A DNA stretch of 64,000 bases from Flavivirga eckloniae (GTDB taxonomy: Bacteria > Bacteroidota > Bacteroidia > Flavobacteriales > Flavobacteriaceae). Position 1 is the first letter of the stretch; every line of letters begins with the position of its first letter. The position numbers and the translations under genes were made by a program. Location: positions 4,789,001 through 4,853,000 of the forward strand of contig NZ_CP025791.1 of NCBI RefSeq assembly GCF_002886045.1, read 5' to 3'. This document shows, piece after piece, positions 59,975 through 64,000 of the stretch. The notes under the pieces were generated by a model. The model was not told the origin of the DNA and searched no databases. It worked only from the letters and a program-made list of their open reading frames with translations.

Positions 59975-60550
59975 TTAAGAAGTTTTACATTTCTTAATTT
60001 TTGACAATGTGCGTTTTGCCCGCACTTTAAAACCGGCACTTTGCATTGGGAAATCGCGATCTAAAATCTGCGCTAATTCTGTGTGAATCCAATCATAATC
60101 GGTTCCGTAAAGAAATAAAGATTCCATGGCATAAACTTTGGGAGCAACTTTTTGGTCGCTAATCATCCAATCGAAACAAGCTTCGATAATACGTTCTCTA
60201 TGCTCTGGATTTAAGGTTTGTTTTATCGTATTTGGGGTTTTGGAATAGTATGCTTTGGTAATAAATTCACAGACTTTGGATATAGGGCGTACTGCCGAAT
60301 CGAAATGAACATTTTTAATGTTTTTTGTGAAAATTTCAAGATAAGGAACAACGGCATAAATATAATTAGCACAAACAAATTCGAAAACCCATGCCGCACG
60401 ACAAGATACTTTATCGTCTACCATAAAAAGAATATCTATAAGTTTTGGAAATAAGCTCATATCGTTTAAAACCATATTGGCGTATTTCATTCGGTTTTCT
60501 CGGGAGGCATTTAAGTAGCTTAATTCTTTGTGGAATTCTTCTAAAGTCAT
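59975..60550 (-). CDS. Hypothetical all-helical (HEAT-like) protein
   Basis: A 191-residue soluble protein built of alpha-helices with HEAT-like spacing: FPKLIDILFMVDDKVSCRAAWVFEFV, PKVYAMESLFLYGTDYDWIHTELAQIL and FKVRAKRTLSKIKK. No catalytic motif and no signal peptide are visible. It is encoded 73 bases before purB on the same strand, an order that appears often in flavobacteria, but I know no functional link. Confidence 0.65.
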   Translation of the reverse strand: MTLEEFHKELSYLNASRENRMKYANMVLNDMSLFPKLIDILFMVDDKVSCRAAWVFEFVCANYIYAVVPYLEIFTKNIKNVHFDSAVRPISKVCEFITKAYYSKTPNTIKQTLNPEHRERIIEACFDWMISDQKVAPKVYAMESLFLYGTDYDWIHTELAQILDRDFPMQSAGFKVRAKRTLSKIKKCKTS

Positions 60551-60592
60551 AAGATAATTTTATCTATTTTTAGAAACCTAAAAATACCCATA

Positions 60593-61066
60593 ATGAAAAC
60601 AATAAAAAAGATATTCTTGTTGTTATTGATCGTATTTGTTGTTGCTCAATTTTTCGGTCCTGATAAAAATGCAGGCAACATAGCGTCAATAGAGGGTTTT
60701 CTTAATGAAACGAATCCGTCCGAGGACGTTAAAATTATTTTGAAAGAAAGCTGTTTCGATTGCCATAGTGATGTTACGAGGTACCCTTGGTATAATGCTA
60801 TTACACCAGTTAATTATTGGCTGGCAGACCATATAAAACATGGAAAAAAGCATTTTAACGTATCTAACTGGGAAGGGAATTCTGTAAAGCGAAAAGACCA
60901 TAAATTTGAAGAACTTATAGAAATGGTTGAAGAAAAAAGTATGCCGCTTAATTCGTATACCTGGACACATACCGAAGCCAAACTTACAGATGAACAAATA
61001 AATGCTGTAACCGATTGGGCTAAACAGGTGCGTTTCAAGTATAGTTTAGAGCCTAAGCCGGAGTAG
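60593..61066 (+). CDS. Haem-binding domain protein
   Basis: A 157-residue protein with an N-terminal membrane anchor or signal (IFLLLLIVFVVAQFF) and the Haem_bd fold: ILKESCFDCHSDVTRYPWYN (CxxCH haem attachment), PVNYWLADHIKHGKKHFNVSNW and a later MPLNSYTWTHTEAKLTDEQ. This is a monohaem c-type domain of the envelope. It stands alone on the plus strand, divergent from the helical protein gene. Confidence 0.85.
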   Translation: MKTIKKIFLLLLIVFVVAQFFGPDKNAGNIASIEGFLNETNPSEDVKIILKESCFDCHSDVTRYPWYNAITPVNYWLADHIKHGKKHFNVSNWEGNSVKRKDHKFEELIEMVEEKSMPLNSYTWTHTEAKLTDEQINAVTDWAKQVRFKYSLEPKPE

Positions 61067-61070
61067 TTTT

Positions 61071-61119
61071 GATGGTTGATGGTTGATGGTTGATGGTTGA
61101 TGGTTGATAGTTGATGGTT
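61071..61119. repeat. Seven-copy GATGGTT tandem repeat
   Basis: Seven consecutive 7-base units: five perfect GATGGTT, then GATAGTT and GATGGTT, starting four bases after the haem protein stop. A similar decayed run continues into 61120-61140. It is in the 163-base gap before the glycosyltransferase. Confidence 0.85.
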
Positions 61120-61229
61120 GACAGTGTTCAGTGGTTAGTTTGTCGTGATTAGTATGGGGTTGTTGGTGTGAAGTTTTTTAAATGAATTATGATATTGTAG
61201 ATTTTTAACAAAAAAACAGTTGTGAATTA

Positions 61230-62471
61230 GTGTCAAGAAAACTTTTAATAATTGGTTTTGTATGGCCAGAGCCTAAAAGTTCTGCGGCAGGAAGCAGAAT
61301 GATGCAGCTGATAGTGTTCTTTCAAGCTCAAAACTACCAAATAACATTTGCCAGTCCCTGTGCTAAAAGCGATAATGCTTTTGATTTAAGCACTATAGGA
61401 ATTGGTCAAATTTCAATTGAATTAAATAATTCCAGTTTCGATACTTTTATTAAGGAGTTGAAACCCGATATAGTCTTATTTGACCGTTTTATGATGGAAG
61501 AACAATTTGGTTGGCGGGTTGCAGAACAATGTCCGAATGCCTTAAGGGTTATTGATACTGAAGATTTGCACTGTTTGAGAAAAGGTAGACAGCAAGCCTT
61601 TAAAGATAAAAAAGCGTTTGACAGATCTTATTTGTTCAACGATACTGCAAAACGGGAAATAGCAAGTATTTATAGAAGTGATTTAAGTTTGATGATTTCT
61701 GAAGCCGAAATGGATATTCTTAAAAATGACTTTGGGGTAGACGAAAGTTTATTGCACTATTTACCTTTTATGTTAGATGGCGTTTTAGAAGAAACAATTG
61801 AAAAATTTCCAAGCTTTGAAACCCGGCAACATTTTATAACCATTGGTAATTTTTTACATGCACCCAATTATAATGCGGTATTGTATTTAAAAGAAACCAT
61901 TTGGCCATTAATAAAAAAGCAATTGCCTAAAGCGGAATTACATATTTATGGTGCTTATGCTTCTCAAAAAGTAAATCAGTTGCACAATAAAAAAGAAGGT
62001 TTTTTAATAAAAGGATTTACAGAAGATGTAAACGAAGTTATGCAACAAGCCAAGGTGTGTTTAGCGCCTATAAGGTTTGGAGCTGGTTTAAAAGGGAAGT
62101 TGGTAGATGCCATGCTTAACGGTACGCCAAGTATAACGACTAGTATGGGAGCGGAAGGCATGTATGGTAATTTAAAGGCAAACGGATTTATAGAAGACGA
62201 GCCGAAGCATTTTGCTAATAAGGCGGTTGAGTTATACGTAAATGATCACCTTTGGAGGGAAAAGCAACAAAACGGATTTCAAATTATAAAGAAACGTTTT
62301 AATAAAAAGGCTTTTCAGGAAGCACTACAGCATCGTATAGAAGAAGCCATGGAAGCACTTCATAATAACAGGTTCAATAATTTTACAGGGCAAATGTTGC
62401 AATATCACAGTATGCAAAGCACTAAGTTTATGAGCAAGTGGATTGAAGAAAAGAATAAAGCAATTGATTAG
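61230..62471 (+). CDS. Family 4 glycosyltransferase
   Basis: A 413-residue enzyme with two Rossmann domains (GT-B fold). N-terminal part: LLIIGFVWPEPKSSAAGSR and LKPDIVLFDRFMMEEQ. C-terminal part: HFITIGNFLHAPNYNAVLYL, LHIYGAYASQKVNQLH, GFTEDVNEVMQQAKVCLAPIRFGAGLKGKLVDAMLNG, which contains the donor-binding E-x7-E-like segment of GT4 enzymes. The start is GTG at 61230. Transfers an unknown sugar, probably onto a surface glycan. It is three bases before a small cupin lipoprotein gene, so the two are co-transcribed. Confidence 0.85.
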   Translation: MSRKLLIIGFVWPEPKSSAAGSRMMQLIVFFQAQNYQITFASPCAKSDNAFDLSTIGIGQISIELNNSSFDTFIKELKPDIVLFDRFMMEEQFGWRVAEQCPNALRVIDTEDLHCLRKGRQQAFKDKKAFDRSYLFNDTAKREIASIYRSDLSLMISEAEMDILKNDFGVDESLLHYLPFMLDGVLEETIEKFPSFETRQHFITIGNFLHAPNYNAVLYLKETIWPLIKKQLPKAELHIYGAYASQKVNQLHNKKEGFLIKGFTEDVNEVMQQAKVCLAPIRFGAGLKGKLVDAMLNGTPSITTSMGAEGMYGNLKANGFIEDEPKHFANKAVELYVNDHLWREKQQNGFQIIKKRFNKKAFQEALQHRIEEAMEALHNNRFNNFTGQMLQYHSMQSTKFMSKWIEEKNKAID

Positions 62472-62474
62472 CAT

Positions 62475-62891
62475 ATGAATAAAATAATCGTTTTTTTAAG
62501 TTTTATAATGGTCTTATCTTGTAAAACTGGAAAAATAACAGAGATACAAGTAGAAAAGTTAGCAGAAACCACTAAAAGCTGGAATGGCGATACATTACCT
62601 AATTATCCAACGGGGAACCCAAAAATTACGGTTTTAAAAATAACGATTCCGCCAAAAACGAAATTGCATAAGCATTACCACCCAGTTATTAATTCGGGTA
62701 TTTTATTAAAAGGAGAATTAACAGTTGTTGATATAGATGATAACATTTTAGAGCTTAAAGAAGGCGATGTTATTGTAGAACTTGTAAATAAAATACATTA
62801 CGGCATTAATAAAACCAATAAACCGGCAGTTATAGTGGTGTTTTATTCAGGAACTGAAGATTTGCCCATTACTGTTGTTGAAAAAGACTAG
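62475..62891 (+). CDS. Cupin-domain lipoprotein
   Basis: A 138-residue lipoprotein (signal IVFLSFIMVLSCK, acylated cysteine about residue 16). The cupin motif 1 is PPKTKLHKHYHPVINSGILLKGEL with clustered histidines for a metal and motif 2 is LKEGDVIVELVNKIHYGINK. It may bind a metal and a small ligand at the outer membrane. It follows the glycosyltransferase by three bases. Confidence 0.8.
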   Translation: MNKIIVFLSFIMVLSCKTGKITEIQVEKLAETTKSWNGDTLPNYPTGNPKITVLKITIPPKTKLHKHYHPVINSGILLKGELTVVDIDDNILELKEGDVIVELVNKIHYGINKTNKPAVIVVFYSGTEDLPITVVEKD

Positions 62892-62920
62892 TAGTGATAA
62901 GCAAAACCAGTATAGTTTGG

Positions 62921-63517
62921 TTAATTTCTAAGATTTATTAAAAACCATCGTTGTAGCGTACCATCGTAAACCAGTTCTGCCGATCCTTGACCTGAAGTAG
63001 CTTCGAAACCACCACTTAATGTTATAATTCTATTTTGGGCAAGTGAAGATGTATGTTCATTTTCTAATCTAAAGTTTACAGAAGGAATGTTAAGTAGTAC
63101 TATATGTCTTCCGTCTGTACCACCTGCTATACCTGTAAACCGATAGCTATTGGTTCTTCCGGTTAACCTAAATACGGTCTTATCTTGATTTACTCCACTA
63201 ACTCCTAGATCATAGTCGTTAAATTCTTCATTAACTGGTCCATCGGTAACGGCTAATGAAATAATGCCGTAAGTTGCAGATCCATAAGCGTTAAGTGTAC
63301 CTGCTGTTAACCCGAGGTTCGTACCAACGATAACTTCGTTTATAGTTCCATTAGCATCCGCTCCCATTAATTTGGTAGAGGTAGAAGAATTCGTATCAAC
63401 TATCCTAACCGTTCCATTTACATGTAATGTATCTAATGGATTTGTTGTATTAATACCCACCTGAGAAAAGGAGATCGTAGGCAAAAGCACAAGTGCTAAA
63501 CAGTATAATATTTTCAT
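62921..63517 (-). CDS. Secreted hypothetical protein
   Basis: A 198-residue protein with signal peptide LALVLLPTISFSQ followed by VGINTTNPLDTLHVNGTVRI, a segment that opens many flavobacterial secreted and tail-fibre-like proteins. The rest is Gly/Ser/Asn/Thr-rich beta structure without a known domain. It is a lone gene on the minus strand, convergent with the cupin gene. No sorting domain is visible. Confidence 0.68.
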   Translation of the reverse strand: MKILYCLALVLLPTISFSQVGINTTNPLDTLHVNGTVRIVDTNSSTSTKLMGADANGTINEVIVGTNLGLTAGTLNAYGSATYGIISLAVTDGPVNEEFNDYDLGVSGVNQDKTVFRLTGRTNSYRFTGIAGGTDGRHIVLLNIPSVNFRLENEHTSSLAQNRIITLSGGFEATSGQGSAELVYDGTLQRWFLINLRN

Positions 63518-63646
63518 AGCAAAAAAGATTTACTGTTAGAGTGGGGCAAAACAATTAACCTTCAAATGAAGGAATAATATGATTCAAATGTAGTAAAATA
63601 TTTTCAAATACTAAAGTTTAAAAAATTGTATGGTATTGTAAATGTG

Positions 63647-64000
63647 TTATTTAAGTAAAATATTTGAGACTTTAAAAACTCCAGATGTAGCAGTTTCGGC
63701 AATAACGGTTAAGTTGTCTTTGCTATTTATAGCGGGTTTCGGATCGATAAAATAAGAGGGTGTATTTTGGGGTACATAGTGCATTAAACCGGCAGCAGGA
63801 TATACCTGCATAGACGTGCCGATAATGAGTAAAATATCGGCAGTTTCGCAAATAGAAATCGCTTTTTCAATCATAGGTACATCTTCACCAAACCAAACAA
63901 TATGTGGGCGTAATTGGTGTCCTTTTTTGCATGTATCGCCTAAAACCAAATCGGTTTTCCAGTCTTGAATGTCGCTTTCATCAACAGTGCTTCTTACTTT
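63647..64000 (-). CDS. Sirtuin-type NAD-dependent protein deacylase, C-terminal part
   Basis: The C-terminal 117 residues of a Sir2-family deacylase, cut by the window edge. The frame stays open to 64000 and reads STVDESDIQDWKTDLVLGD just upstream. Family marks: LRPHIVWFGEDVPMIEKA, ADILLIIGTSMQVYPAAGL and PSYFIDPKPA, which form the NAD-binding Rossmann end. A conserved cysteine of the zinc module remains (DTCKKG). It should remove acetyl or succinyl groups from lysine. No complete start is in the window. Confidence 0.9.
   Translation of the reverse strand, partial: KVRSTVDESDIQDWKTDLVLGDTCKKGHQLRPHIVWFGEDVPMIEKAISICETADILLIIGTSMQVYPAAGLMHYVPQNTPSYFIDPKPAINSKDNLTVIAETATSGVFKVSNILLK

Noticed and set aside
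59902-60039. 46-residue N-terminal extension of PurB
   Set aside because: It is Lys/Cys-rich, not found in the family, and the ATG at 59901 gives the usual start.

Overview
The window is a 64 kb piece of an AT-rich chromosome from the Bacteroidota, almost certainly a marine-type member of the Flavobacteriaceae. The evidence is: type IX secretion C-terminal sorting domains (30323-32515, 34734-35486), a FecI/FecR/STN-type TonB receptor system, SusC-like barrel receptors, Bacteroidota-specific families (DUF4252, DUF5777, DUF4199, GlmU-like NTP_transf_4, haem-binding and YceI secreted proteins), the -33 TTG / -7 TAnnTTTG promoter type in front of rpmE2, rpmH and mtaB, and the scattered intergenic repeats with a GTCATTC..GAGC..GTCGAAG core that are typical of flavobacterial genomes. 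No phage, IS transposase, CRISPR array, tRNA or rRNA was seen.

Layout. 0-4 kb: a large secreted protein and a Ycf48-like BNR protein separated by inverted-repeat DNA. 4-5.7 kb (-): ECF sigma factor, a small membrane protein and a Spy/CpxP-like protein. 5.9-11.3 kb (-): MsbA-like ABC exporter, phosphoglucomutase family enzyme, glycosyltransferase 2, DUF4199. 11.4-16.7 kb (+): rpmE2, a GlmU-family gene and a tandemly duplicated block of a PD40 propeller gene and YhhN-like membrane genes, with decayed pieces of both copies still visible. 16.7-21.3 kb (-): lone peptide-binding lipoprotein and an unusual two-gene ABC system. 21.4-30.1 kb: mtaB, lipocalin-like lipoprotein, hydrolase, lytic transglycosylase, rpmH, carB. 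30.3-35.9 kb: secreted M43 protease, then a five-gene envelope operon (OB-fold, T9SS protein, DUF5777, c-type haem lipoprotein, YceI). 36-41.2 kb: an acidic repeat lipoprotein divergent from a sigma / anti-sigma / STN-TonB receptor set. 41.2-44.5 kb (-): thioesterase, DUF3307, SatD-like regulator and rmuC, with a striking array of six 20-bp palindromes in exact 28-bp phase in front of the SatD-like gene. 44.8-53.9 kb: a cobamide uptake and salvage locus (btuD, btuC, btuF, a Dph6-like ATPase, cobC, cobS, cobT, cobU, a cobalamin riboswitch and btuB). 54-58.1 kb: S41 peptidase, then a second ECF sigma module with two DUF4252 proteins. 58.3-64 kb: purB and assorted single genes, ending in a sirtuin cut by the window edge.

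How the genes work together. The clearest pathway is B12: BtuB takes corrinoids across the outer membrane under riboswitch control, BtuFCD carries them through the inner membrane, and CobU, CobT, CobS and CobC rebuild the nucleotide loop; no de novo corrin genes are present, so this looks like salvage. Three separate ECF sigma modules suggest envelope stress or nutrient signalling. The most promising candidate for an undescribed system is the SatD-like protein (N-terminal region with cyclase-like motifs, C-terminal helix-turn-helix), its DUF3307 membrane partner and the 28-bp-phased palindrome array. The second most unusual items are the GlmU/PD40/YhhN segmental duplication with complementary decay and a family of intergenic elements whose ends are long, element-specific inverted repeats placed just after genes.
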